From Plectrocnemia conspersa (lineage: Eukaryota; Arthropoda; Insecta; Trichoptera; Polycentropodidae), in the NCBI GenBank assembly GCA_009617715.1, contig VTFK01000150.1, positions 186,001 through 250,000 of the forward strand: 64,000 nucleotides of DNA. Reading direction: 5' to 3'. The notes beneath the pieces were generated by a model. The model was given only the letters and a program-made list of their open reading frames with translations, was not told the origin of the DNA and ran no database searches. Both the position numbers and the translations under genes were made by a program. Of the stretch, positions 1 through 12,200 are shown piece by piece (position 1 is the first letter of the stretch; the number at the start of each line of letters is the position of its first letter).

Positions 1-1197
1 CAATGTATGATTTTAAGAAATTAAGATTTTAGAAGTATTGTACTGTGTTCCGTTTTTGTTTACACAAAAGTATGAAAAAAGTAAATTCTGATTTAAATAA
101 CTATTTAAATCAGAATTAATAATGATACATGTTATGTAAATTTATAATTCAACGAAATCTAGATCTAGGCGATCAATTTATCTATTTAAGTGATAGTGTC
201 AATTACAACAAGTTTATTTTACTCAATTTCTAAGATAATAAGCAAATAATAAATTACCAGTTATTCAGTTGAGTTTCTATATTATATAAATCCACGTGGA
301 TTATGCTCCTGGAGAAATTAGATCCACCAAAATTTTGCAGTGAAAATCTAAATTGAATGTATAAATAAGGGAAAATTGGTGATTACACATTATAGATTGT
401 CTAGAATATTCTCAAAAACCTTTTAATTCTTATCGATTTACCATTTCTTTTTGAGCGGCTTTAACACCATTTTTCATTGCTTTCGCAATAACAATAAATA
501 TTCCCTGAGTCGTTCAATGTGTTCAATAAATTAAATGTCGTTATGTGAAGAGTGGAGTGTCAAAAACAATTATATGCACTTACAAATTAAAATAATACAA
601 CAAAAAATATCGTTCATTTTGTATTGAACAAAATGCATTACTCTCGTCATGCTAATAAATAAGTCATAAGCACTCAATGTGACAAGGATTGAATGATAAT
701 GCTTCTCTCGTATTAAATTTTAATTGTTTTAATGGTATGTGACATTGATTATTTAAGTAGTAATTTAATAAATACAAATAGTACATAACTATTTTTTCTA
801 ATTAAATAGTTTTATTATTATTCTCATAACAGACCTACTGCGTTACAACGGAAAAACAATTTACGGGTTTTTATTAGCAGTACAATTGTATACGAATTAA
901 GCCATCTCGTTTCTCATTACAAAAATCCCACTCTTTAATTGCATTGAGTAAAAGGAAACTAATCAAAAAAACTAAACAATATTAATAAAAGATGAGGATT
1001 TTTCAGAATAGCATGATAGAACAATAAGTTGTTTTTCCTTGAATATAAAAATTTCCCATGACAAACTACTAATTATATCGCAATTTACAGTTTAAATATT
1101 GTAATACTTAATATTGACATTTCATCAGTGTATCGATCTCGTTGCCGTTGGTCAGTTGTGCATCAATTAAAACATAATCAGTGAGTACCAAATATCA
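1..1197. other. AT-rich non-coding
   Basis: No exon, repeat with clear ends, or RNA gene was recognised here. Confidence 0.6.
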
Positions 1198-1465
1198 ATG
1201 ACCCGAGAAAACCGCCATTACGTAACCCAACAAATCAATTCGCCCTTTCTGATTTGCTTCCATGCCAAAGCGCATGCGCTAGGACGTCCTTACAAACACC
1301 CTCATCCCCTTGGTGGCACATTCATATTGACGTCAGCCTCGAATTTACGGTATTTGGATGGGCCAGACGTAAAATGTCACGTGATGGCTGAAAATAAAGC
1401 CGGCCGATTTAGTATTGTCTCGAAACTAAGCTTAAGCCATACACTTTTGGTTCACCTGTAGTGTG
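1198..1465 (+). other. GC-richer island with an 87-codon open frame
   Basis: More GC-rich than its surroundings, with palindromic GCGCATGCGC and a GACGTC. The open frame shows no family signature and no splice context, so I treat it as chance or conserved non-coding DNA rather than a gene. Confidence 0.3.
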
Positions 1466-1720
1466 TGTACATGTCGGTTAAAACACAAAGGGCAATTTAA
1501 AGTCAAAGGTTCTCAAACTATATTATATAAAAATATGTAATACCTATTAATAAATCACAATTTTGCGTAGACATGATTAGCCATAATCGAATTAGGTATG
1601 CGTAATTGTTATAAGTAAAAAATCGATTTTTATTGATCAATTTATAATATTTTCATTTAATTTGATTTTGATCCACTTGCAGTCCTTTCTCTGTAATTTA
1701 TTGATAGATTCTTCTATCGT

Positions 1721-1918
1721 TTACCTAATTGAAAGGATAGATGCTTTGTTCGCAATAGTAGCCATTGTGGTTCCACCATATCGCATGAACATGCAAAGAA
1801 CTGGTCCCATCACACAACCTTGAAGTAAACCAGTTGATATATTTCTTAGAGATGTATGTATGTTCAATAGATTAGGATGTCCCTTATACAGATTAAAAAT
1901 ATTTTTCTCGAAATCCAA
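1721..1918 (-). pseudogene. Non-LTR retrotransposon RT fragment
   Basis: The minus-strand translation contains STGLLQGCVMGPVLC, matching the G-PQGSVLGP-L box of LINE reverse transcriptases, followed by TTMATIANKASILS, which lines up with the ATFADDTAILS catalytic box of Jockey-type elements but has lost both catalytic aspartates. It is short, with no other RT domain beside it, so it is a dead remnant. Confidence 0.65.
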
Positions 1919-2320
1919 TAAGCATACCCTCTAAATTTATTTTATTTGCCACTTTTGTTTCTTGATCAACTTCCTTGTCAAATAGTGACAAAACAGCTAT
2001 TTCGTCAGTTACCATGAATAAATTGGCTAAACTTATTTGAGGTTACTTTTGAGATGATTTCGTTAAAATTTTCATATGATTTTACGGAGCAAAGATCTTA
2101 GGCACAGATCGTCTCCTAAGATGTGTTTAAGTAGGATGACCAGATTTTTAAGATATAAAAAGAGGACACTACAAATAAAAACGCCGTCCCGAAAAAATGT
2201 TTCGAGGGAGCTAAAAAAAGGTCATTGAATTTTTTTTTTCAAGAAAGAAAAATAGGGACAAAAAAATTTGAGCAGGGTAATTCTCCTCAAAGGAGGAGGT
2301 CTAGTCACTTTAGTTTAGGT

Positions 2321-2466
2321 CAATGGCGTAGCTATTCTGTGGCGATACTTAGCTTTACCTCATACAATTATTTAATACAAAATCTGTACTTAATACATGT
2401 CTTCAATATGCCTCCTGAGCAGGCCTTTTGCCCCCCGGCGCCAGATTCACAAATAATACGCCGATA
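2321..2466. mobile_element. Short TIR element candidate (CAATGGCGTA end)
   Basis: Starts CAATGGCGTAGC and ends near TACGCC (2457-2462), giving a short inverted terminus, with GC-rich subterminal CCCCCCGGCGCC. Same terminal style as the elements at 3232 and 11858. The ends are not firmly placed. Confidence 0.35.
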
Positions 2467-3231
2467 AATGTGGGATATAGGGATATGTTTGGGGCCTGAA
2501 AAACCCCAGGGTTATCAACTCGTGAATTTCATTATTTTAGTAACGGGCTCCTTTGGACTACCAATCAAACAAACAATGTGGAACATCAGCAGGCTAAAAA
2601 GGGAACGTCATTAAGGTTCGGGGACCGAACTGGATCGGAGGAAGCGCGAAAGCGACTTAAAATTTTAAAACCGGCCGTGTCATTTGCGTATTGTTTTCAA
2701 ATATGCTTTACATATGTTACGCAGGTGTCATTTATTTTTTTCAAACAAACGAAACATTAATGAAACTTCAAAGATAACATTTTAAACGAACGATCCTTCC
2801 ATCCCTTAAAACTGGATGCCACCCGCATTGGGCTGGACTACAGGCCGGTACTTTAATCGCGAAAAAGTTGCCGCTAGGGGCCGTCTAGAACTAGTTTAGG
2901 TAACTAATGTTTGTAAATTATATAAACAGTATTTGTCAAAATTAGTATGACAATTGTTGGTTCTTTCTTTATTTCTTGATATTTCTATAAAAGTTACAGG
3001 TTTATACGTAACTAAAATCTTTTACGGAGGCTAGTTTTAGGATGAGCATTAATGGTAATTGTTAAGCACTTATGCTGGACCGATAGGAGCTCTATTTATC
3101 AGTAGTGGTTTATATAGCACGATTTTATTTTTTTTCTACTGAGACCTCTTCTAATTGCCAAAAAGATTGTTTTTTTTTCAATTTAAACTGGAGTTTATAT
3201 AAAGAGTTATTTGAATCAGTTTGATTAGAGG

Positions 3232-3485
3232 CAGTGGCGTATCTAAGGAATGTGCCACCCAGGGCGATCCTTAAAATTTTTCAATTTTTTTTGATATTTC
3301 ATAAAATCAGCATTTCTTAAAATAATAAATTGGTTATTATTAAGCTCTTGTTATTCGTGGATTTATATATGTTTTAGTGCATTCACGGTTAAGAACCAGA
3401 CGATACTAGACGATCCCATCGCGAATATGCCGCCCCCAAGCAAGTGCCGCCCGGGGCGGCTCGCTTCCTCCGCCCCACCATAGCT
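3232..3485. mobile_element. 254-bp inserted element with 17-bp target duplication
   Basis: Begins CAGTGGCGTATCTAAGG and ends with a GC-rich GCCGCCCGGGGCGGC segment and CACCATAGCT. It is flanked by identical copies of ATCAGTTTGATTAGAGG (3215-3231 and 3486-3502), so this is a clean insertion. Terminal inversion is weak. No coding. Confidence 0.7.
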
Positions 3486-3663
3486 ATCAGTTTGATTAGA
3501 GGATCTACAAAAAACAATTTAGTATTTATTTTGATTAAAAATCACAATTGCCACAACCATCTTTCCAGACTTTTCTGCTCAATGATCACGTATTATTCTC
3601 TAAGTCATCAACATGTAGCATGAATTATATGCTGTGTCAGAACGTTGTAAAATAATAAATAAG

Positions 3664-3820
3664 GGAAAAGAAGAGGGTTAAAAATGCTGCCTTGCAGGAC
3701 TCCTGTGGAGTTTTCCTCTCTGATTGTGACTGTGAATCTGAATGTTATGTCAAAAGCAAAGGGCAAGGGTTTATGTATTAAACAGTGTCAAAAGCCTTAT
3801 CGGTATCCAAAACAGCCATA
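3664..3820 (-). pseudogene. LINE RT fragment, internally deleted
   Basis: On the minus strand, AVLDTDKAFDT (RT domain A, 3785-3817) is followed by STGVLQGSIFNPLLF (the G-PQGS--SP-L box, about 3664-3705). The order is right for a reverse transcriptase but the spacing is much too short and an in-frame stop follows AFDTV, so this is a deleted relic. Confidence 0.65.
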
Positions 3821-4111
3821 CCGGTATTTTATATTTTAAATCAGTAGCTCAAATGAGCTGGTGTGTAATCTTGTGTCAAATAAACTCAAATAGAATCATT
3901 TTATTAATTATACGGAGTAGTTTTTTGAATAAGATACTGTAACTTGAGGCCAAAAATCTTTTCTGGTGTTTTTAATCGGGTTTTTAATGCTGCAGTTTTT
4001 GGTGGTTATATATAATGGTTATACAGACAGTTTGATTCGAAATGAGAAAATATCAGAACGACAGTGATTCAAGTGACGAAAGAAGTTCCTCGAGATTAAG
4101 AAGCTATTTAA

Positions 4112-4725
4112 AAACCAACAATGGATGATGGAAGAAATATTAGAAATAACGAATGATCGTAGAAAATTAAAAAAAACGGATGGATCAAGTATATAAAATC
4201 ATTATTTGGGGACCATAGAGAAGCCATAACAAATTAGAAGCAACTTGAACACATATTAGATAGAATATGCCATAAAAAACTAAAAAAAAATCTGAACAAC
4301 AAAAACATATTCACGAAATTTCCCAATAAATATACTTCCCTAAAAAAATAAACTATGACTAGAAGTGATCGACATTTATTCCCTTACCATCAACGAACAA
4401 TACAAGAACAAGGTTTTTGCGGAAAGTTCCATGGATTATGGAGTCTCCGATGACCGATTCTATTCATGATAGGACGCGATCAAGAACTCTTTTCAACCAT
4501 CAAATGGAGGAAGATGGAGTACCTCAGACACGTGATTCAAGATCTGAAATATGAGCTTCTTTATACCTTAAAAATGGGAAAAAATAAAAATAAAAATTGT
4601 ATCGGAAGAAGATGTCTTGGTTGCAAAATATACGCATATGGACGAACCGAAGAAGTATTTTGTGCAGCCAAAGATACGGAGGATTTTTAAATTACCTGAA
4701 AATGGAGACGAGACTATATGACTAT
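4112..4725 (+). pseudogene. RTE-like LINE relic (linker and C-terminal end)
   Basis: The 5' part reads QQWMMEEILEITNDRRKLKK, matching the K-W-T-EIL-L---RR segment between endonuclease and RT. The 3' part (from about 4466) reads KWRKMEYLRHVIQDLKYELL, GRRCLG and EVFCAAKD, the usual C-terminal tail of these insect elements. The catalytic RT body between them is missing and stops are present. Same strand as Gad1, 1.2 kb upstream of it. Confidence 0.7.
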
Positions 4726-4960
4726 AAATCTATAGACTAAATTTCGCATCTTATCTTCTTTACGAATCATTATTTTATTACATCGCCAAAAGTAATATTC
4801 TCATTTCGCCATTTCTGGACTATCGAACAAACTAAAAACGCTTTTCCCGACATGTAATATTCGCCAAATAGGCCACAGCTGTCTATAGCATAAATAAATT
4901 ATACACACATACACATATTATATAGCACACAACAATCTATATTACCGGGATCGTATAGTC

Positions 4961-5090
4961 CAGTGGCGGCGCGCGCTTCTCCCAGGGTAGGGAGGATTTA
5001 ACCTTCGAAACGCCCTCTGGAGCTACCCGGGAGCAGCAGTTCCTCGCGAAGAGCGGCCTGGTACGCTACTGTGTTCGATCACTAAATATA
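4961..5090. repeat. GC-rich repeat-like end (CAGTGGCGGC)
   Basis: Sharp GC-rich patch beginning CAGTGGCGGCGCGC in AT-rich DNA, resembling the other CAGTGGCGT-type element termini in the window. No matching second end was found. Confidence 0.3.
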
Positions 5091-5888
5091 CATTTTATTA
5101 AACTTATTATTTTCAGTTTCTAAACACAAAAACAGCCTAAATTCAACAAAAACGCTCAATTTTTACCAAAATATCAGCTTAAAATTTATTTTTCAGCTTT
5201 TTTGAAACATTTTATTTGAAATCTACATATTTTTAAAAATTACAACTGAAGTCTTTGTTTTATTAAAATTATTTTATACTACAAATTTTCCGAATTATAA
5301 AATCTATAAATACACCTCTAACTGCATTTTTATTTATTTTTGTTACAGATATATATTTATTTATTTATTTATGTTACTTTAAAAATAATAAATAAATAAA
5401 CATCCTGAAGAAGTTTATAATTTGCTCGCAAGGCTAAATCATAAATAAAAGGTATTATATTTATTTTATAAAAAAAATACACACACACCATTCATACGCT
5501 TAGTCGTCATTTTATGATTTAATAAAAAATAGTGATTTATATTCGTATATCTAATTATTTTATATATAAATTAAATTCCACGCTCATCATCCGCCATTGC
5601 CATCACGCCGCGTACAGTCGACCGCACATGAAAACATACTCGACTTAAATTAAAATTGAGAATAATGTCGGCAAAATTCAGTTGGGATATATTTGTGAAT
5701 TACTGTAAAAATTTCGCTGATAATTTACAACTGGTTGGTTCCTTCATTGTTTTTTTACACTTTTTCGATTTTTCTATATGAGTAGACGTAGACCATATTA
5801 TTTATATTATTATAATATATTTATTTATTACTGCGCTACTGATATGAGATACGAACACGAAGCGACCGGGTCAAATCTAAACAATTGA

Positions 5889-5985
5889 TTTATATATTTT
5901 TGACTGGCAAAAAATATCTATTTCAATTTTCAGTAGACCAACATCGAGACTGATCTCGTGACGTCATAATAAAATTGTGACGTCG
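5889..5985 (+). promoter_or_regulatory. Candidate Gad1 promoter with two CRE-like sites
   Basis: Contains a TATATATTTT stretch at 5891-5900, an arthropod-type initiator TCAGT at 5930-5934, a full palindromic CRE TGACGTCA at 5959-5966 and a near match TGACGTCG at 5978-5985. Spacing from TATA to initiator is about 40 bp, longer than ideal. CRE sites are bound by CREB/ATF factors, so activity-dependent control is plausible but not shown. Confidence 0.4.
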
Positions 5986-6016
5986 TAGTAAAATGTTTTT
6001 GCCCTCGTCGCTGAAG
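5932..6016 (+). other. Gad1: Candidate Gad1 first exon (5'UTR or short coding)
   Basis: Exon 1 of the coding model begins at an acceptor (6164-6165), so an upstream exon is needed. The nearest strong donor is CTGAAG|GTACGTAT at 6016/6017, giving a 149-bp intron. An initiator-like TCAGT lies at 5930-5934. The exon holds an ATG at 5993 that stays in frame across the splice into exon 1 and would add 11 residues. Whether this exon is used, and whether that ATG is translated, is inference. Confidence 0.5.
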
Positions 6017-6174
6017 GTACGTATCTCGATGCATGTAAATTGAAAATATTATTATCATTATGCTTTCACTTATTTAATCAGCGCTTGATTTTTATTATTT
6101 ATATTTACATTCATAAAACTTAGTTTTTTTTAATTAAATTAAAATATGTATATTTTTTATTTTAGGCCGACAGG

Positions 6175-6250
6175 ATGTCGTCTTTCGGAGCAGGCAGTTC
6201 CTCTGGAAATTACCAATTGTCGGCAAAAACTGGGCAGCTGAAGTACGATG
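6175..6250 (+). CDS. Gad1: Gad1 coding exon 1 (residues 1-26)
   Basis: Begins at the ATG in CAGGATGTCG and ends at GATG|GTGAGT, leaving phase 1. It encodes a Ser/Gly-rich start followed by [11 protein letters not shown], matching the short variable N-terminus of insect Gad1. The exon itself starts at 6166 after a TTTTTTATTTTAG acceptor, so at least one more 5' exon must exist upstream. Confidence 0.9.
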
Positions 6251-9200
6251 GTGAGTGATTTTAATACTTTTGGATCACGTATGATAAATTTGATTTGTAC
6301 GACTCAATTGTGGCTATAAATCTATACTAACAACTCAAGAATAGAGCAATCAACGAAGCCGCAGTGCTAATTTGATTTTTCATATAAAAAGGGGGAGAAA
6401 GTATATGAATGAATAGATATTTCTTATAATATTTACTCAATTACTATTGAGTATATTAAAATAAAATAGGCAATAATTAAATATAAAATTTCAAAACATT
6501 AATTAATATTTTTAAAAACTGATTGAGAATAATATTGCGGTACTATATTTTTATTACAAATTGGGTACCGGAATGGAGAGGAATCACGAGAATCAAGAAA
6601 TTGTTTCAATACTTTGTAAAAAAAATAATAAAGTTATCGCAAAGCTTTCAGAGCTAAAAAGCATCTTTACTTTCCGAATATTCCTCGTATATATTGTAGA
6701 ATTGGACACAAAAATCTTCCCTGCAAATCCCTAACTCTATATATTGCGTATAAATATGTATCCACTCCCGCTTTTTCGTTTCGGCGTGTCCCTTATCTCG
6801 ACGCAGCTTCCGGCGTCTACAACAGGAAACGGAAATGGTTGCGCGTGGCAACACTCCCGCCTAGGAAATGTAACTCATTACAGATTACACGCAAAATGGG
6901 GCAGAAAATAACTTTTACAAGTACCACTTAAATTGCATACGTAAATAAGTTATAATATGCTACCAAAAACTGCTTTTTATATGTGTACTATAAAATGACA
7001 AAGTACTTTTTTTTTCAAGCCGCAAAGCTTTATAACTAAAACTAAGAGTTCACAGTATCAGCTTTTTTATATGTATATATTCCTATACGCAGGCCTGCTG
7101 AGCGGGGGAGGAGAGAGGACAAATTCCAGGGGCCCAACTGGAAAAAATCCTTTAGCCCTTTTTTTATACATAATATTATACAATAAATAAAAGGGCGGAA
7201 CATTGCCTTCAAAAGCATCCACTTTCTAAGTAGTACTTTCACAATACAACATTATTATGAAAAGGGACAAGTTATACTTTTTTGACGCGGCTTCGTTTGT
7301 GATAAAATTTACTTGCAAATTATTATTGACTTTATTGCTTTTTAAACGTTTAGAAAATATTAGACACGAGAGAAAATATGCAACGAATATAAATTAGTAT
7401 CAGTAAATTTAGGTATTCGATCTGAAAATTCAGATCAAATGCCTAAGGAAAAAGGAAAGAAGTAACGAAAAAACTAGATTTAATGAATAAATAGTCAGTT
7501 TCATGTGCTTATTCCTAAAATAAAATCTAAAAAAAACAGGATCAAATCTATACCAATTTTTTTTTTTAAATATGTCATTTCAGTAAAATCTTATTAGAAT
7601 ACATTTTCACCAGTAGATATATATTTCTACTAGCGAAACTATAATTTATCTGATTACTATAATTTACACGAATTAACCAAACTGAGAAAAAAATATCAAA
7701 CAGAATCGCAATGATTATATTAAATAAAACTGTGCTTTTTAAAACATTGCATTACTTCCATCACAATAGTCAAGAACAATAAAATGAAGTAAAAAACATA
7801 CATCATAACAATATTAAAATAAAATAAAAATACAAAAAAATATTAAATGAATCATAGCTGATGTTGTACAGATTAACGTACAATGCCAGCGTATTAAAAA
7901 GATGGATGACTACTGCCATAGGAGAGTTGGCAAGTGCGCATATCCTCGCCGATAACGACATTAAAATATGTCTTTTCGAGAATAAAAGGATTGTCCACAG
8001 TACCTTTCAGTAATTTGAAGAAATGTTTTTACGAGAACACGGCGAATCATAACACAAAGCTCCTATACCCTGTTTGCGTTAACACAGTCAGTTCAAGAGC
8101 TATACATTTCATCATTATTCATAATTGAGAGAGAGATGACAAGTTTGGGTTTACGCCCTTACGCAGACAGAACGGATATACGAATTTTTCCATCAACTGA
8201 ATATGGTTTTTGGTTGATTCATTAATAGTTCCTGATGCAACTCTCAAGTGTGAGGTTCAAATAAATGATTGTTGGAGCATGTGCTAAATTATGTTGGAAG
8301 GGAATGATTGAAAGTAGATTGCTTAATAATTTTTGGCATATTATTATCGAAGATAACATGAAAAAAAAACATGAAACAAAAATAGTGTGACGTTAAGATA
8401 ATTGTTTCCAAAAATCGACTCTGGAAACTAAATTATCTATTAAGAATTTGGTTCATTATAAAAATATAAGAATATAAAGTTTTCATGTTATTGTGACACC
8501 AAAAAGTGTTCGACAATTTAAAGTACAGATCTAAAAATAGTATATTTGAACCACGGTTGATCAACGCTCAAATAGCAAACTTTTGAATGAAAGTTCGCCT
8601 GCATAAAAAGGGTGGGCATTTTTCATCTGAACTTCATTCGAACGCAACAATGGGAAGACGGCATATGTTTACTGCTGTAATTTCGCCTCCCCGCCTCGGT
8701 AATCTATACGAAGGGTGGACAGATTTTCAATCTGGCAGCCCTCTTTCCTCCAAAGCAAGAGAGAGAGGAAGAAGTCTCAACGATAAAGTCGCCATGTTAC
8801 TTCCGGTTGGATAAGCGCGTTCCATTTTCGAATATTAAAACGACAAGACAATAGAATAGACCTTTTGAAGACTGCAAGTCAACAAAAAAAGAAAAACATT
8901 ATCGCGATGATACCAAAAAAAAACCGGAAGCATGTTAAAGATTTTTTAATTAAATTTTTATTCAACTTTGTCCAATTTATTTGGTCAGAAGTGACCCTGA
9001 ACGTATGCAAAAAGCGTGGTTTAAATAGTCGAGGGTCACGTTTTCGCCAGATGAGCCCCTCGTGTCATTGTGCTCCCTTATTCATTGTTAGAAACAATGG
9101 TTAAAGGAAGAACACGACTTGCGTTTCTAGTTGCCGCTGACGGGGGCGTTAATGAATGTGTTCCACTTTAAAAATCAACCCGTGATTAATGATTATGTGC

Positions 9201-12200
9201 GATGAACCAAAATTATAAGCCGAAACGTACTAGAGGGTTAAGAAAAAAAAAGGATTTGCAGATGACATTAAACGCATAAACTTAAATTTAAACAATATTC
9301 CTTAAAATATTAAATATAAATATTTTTTGTATAAATTATTTATGCTGCGTCATTTTAATCTCCGAGACATATCAAAGATCGAGTCGAACTCTTGGATATT
9401 TGGACCAGATTGAATGATCGAAGAGAAAGCGGCTGCTTTTCACTAGCTTCTAAAGATTTGAGGCGAGTTTGATCAGAAGCGAAGTGGAACTTTTGAATGA
9501 AAGTTCTGGATAGAAGTTCTATGATCGAATTCTAAATAGAAGTTTAGAAGTATGGCAACTTTTTGGCTTATACATGGTAAGTTAATAAGTGTGAGAGAAT
9601 CGTATTATATATGGTATGATATGAGTCTGCTTCCTAAAACTTTATTAACCCAATACTACTGTGATTATGATCTAAGGCAGGAGTCGGCAGTTTGTCAAGT
9701 GAGAAGAGCCAAATTGTCAAGGAAATAGCCGCATATATGTAATATCATAAATTGATAACTTATAAGGCTGCTGGAGATAAGGTGAAATTGGAGTTTATGT
9801 CTGAAGAGCCGCAAACGTCCATGCAAAGAGCCGTATGCGGCTCGCGAGCCGCTTCTGCCGACCCTTAATCTATGGCAAGGTTTGCTTCGTGATAATGAAG
9901 CAAGATATGGTCGTTGTAACAGAATGTTACAAAAATTATCTTTATTCATCAAAATAATATCAGATTAATTAAACAATTGAACAGTTTTAATTTAATCCTT
10001 GTTGATTATGCTATATTGGAGCTATACAAGAAAAAGTTTATTACAGTTTTTCCACACAACCATTTATTGGCAAAAGCATAAACGAGTGGTACCACTTCTG
10101 AAAAAAATATAAAAAACAAAAGGAGAAAAATAACATAATATCATAATCAAAGGATCACGCAACGCCATAACCAAAAAATAAAAGTCAGACATGAACAAAT
10201 CAAGTTACACCCCCAAATCTTCGTAATTGGCCGCAAGAGACGCAAGAGAGATCGACCGATAAAGCAACCGCTTCCCTCTACATCTTAACCCTACTCAAGA
10301 CATGACGTCCAGATATTTGGAGACGAATGGATTCTTCAGATGAAATAATTATACAAACTGTGACTCAAAACTGTTGCATAATAATAATAATCAAATAAAA
10401 AATCACTGATACAAAGGTCATGTGTTATATATCTTGGAGAAATCTAACGTGCCTACTATTCCTTGATCCTTAAAGATGACTATAATACATATATTATCAC
10501 ACTGTTTGGCCCTTTGTAATTCTGTGAATCTGGAATGTTACAATTCGGAAAAATTATATTTAGTGCCTGCTCGGTAGAGATATCTTGGGCTGACCGTTTT
10601 TTGTTAGGATACGTGCACATTCTTATTATTTGCATCAGCACTATTGATCCCATTTATTGCTCTCGTTGAAATCTGATCACTAGTAAATTTTATGGTAATA
10701 ATTTAACCATTTTAACAGATAACGATTATGTGTGGTCCCGACGATATAATATAAGTTTTTGAAAACAAATTCTGAATGGTCAAAAACGATCATATTTGAA
10801 TTACCTAATAATATTATTCCATATTGTGTTTAAGATATTCCTAGCACAATAAACTAAATATCAAAACCGTGAGCAAAAAAAATATTGAGGAAAATGCATA
10901 GAAGCTTTAATGGTTATGCAAAATATACCGAAATTGTGAAATAATGATAATAATATTCAATATTATAATAAATCACTCAGACCTTTCTCAGAATAATAAA
11001 TTTTTGGTATCACGATTATATTTTACAAAAATATATAATTGAAAAAAGTATAGTTTTTATTGCTTTTAGACGAATCCATGGCTATATATTTTAAACCACC
11101 GTGTTTATTAAAAATTTTTTTGAAGAGTTGAGAAATATTTTTTAATGTCTAAAAATACATATTGAATCCAAAATTATCCGCTAAAATTTTTTTTTTAGAA
11201 CTATAGTTTTGTGGAAATTTTTGAAACCATATCATTGTTAGTTTTAAAATAAAAAATAAAAGTAGTAAATTATTTTGAAACATATATAATAAAAAAAAAG
11301 TTAGGTCATAACATCGTAGGTTACTGATTAACGCCATTATTAGTCTAAAAACTACAGATTTATGATTGTTTCATAAAATAAATATACACGGTGTAAAGTG
11401 TATGCGTAGCGACCATATAAGCGCAAAATTAAATTATACAAAGCTATGTGACAACAATTAACCCATCAAGGACGCCATAAAAGCAACACATTTGAGCTTA
11501 CTGCCAGAATAATTTACATTTTAGGACCTAGCTAAGTAAAGCTAAAAGCACAGATATATAAAGTTAATAATAACAAAAAAAAATTGTAAAGAAAAAAGGT
11601 TTTATAAGTTTTAATGCAATTTTCCAAATATATCTGCAAATACATGATACCAAAAATTAAAACAAAAGTAAATCTATTGTTTATCAACATTTTTCCTGAA
11701 GGCTGTGACCGTTTTTCACAGCCAAATCATACGGTCGAACTGATTCATCCCCCGGCCGTTACAGTGTTTATGCAAATATTTTTGTAACAAAATATAGTAA
11801 GGGAGGGGAGATTCAGTAACTTTTTCATGCGAGCTAACTTTTTCTAGTCACGCCACTGAGCATATATTTCGATACTTCGGAGTTAATCGAATCGATACCG
11901 ACAATTCAGTATGAAAATAGACCTAGAAACCATCAAAATCTGTAGTAAGAGAGCCAAATTGCCTTTTCACTTCAATCGTCAGATTTGGTTCAGCCCATTG
12001 ACGTTTCTGAGTCACTAAGAGTTTACCTTAGCTTCGAAACCTGGACATTCTACACATGCATATCTATATACAATTTATTATACACAATTTGTGCGGCCGT
12101 AATAATTATTTATAATTTAGTAATATAAACTTTATTAAATGCGTATATATAAAACTACATATATACAAGTGGGCACCAATAAAAAAAATCTTAAAAATAC

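Noticed and set aside
1198..1461. 87-codon open frame on +
   Set aside because: No family signature, no splice context; sits in a small GC-richer island where long frames occur by chance.
9149..9241. TTAA element ending at GAGGGTTAA (9238-9241)
   Set aside because: The terminus resembles CCCTCTAGTACG-type ends, but I could not find a matching second end.
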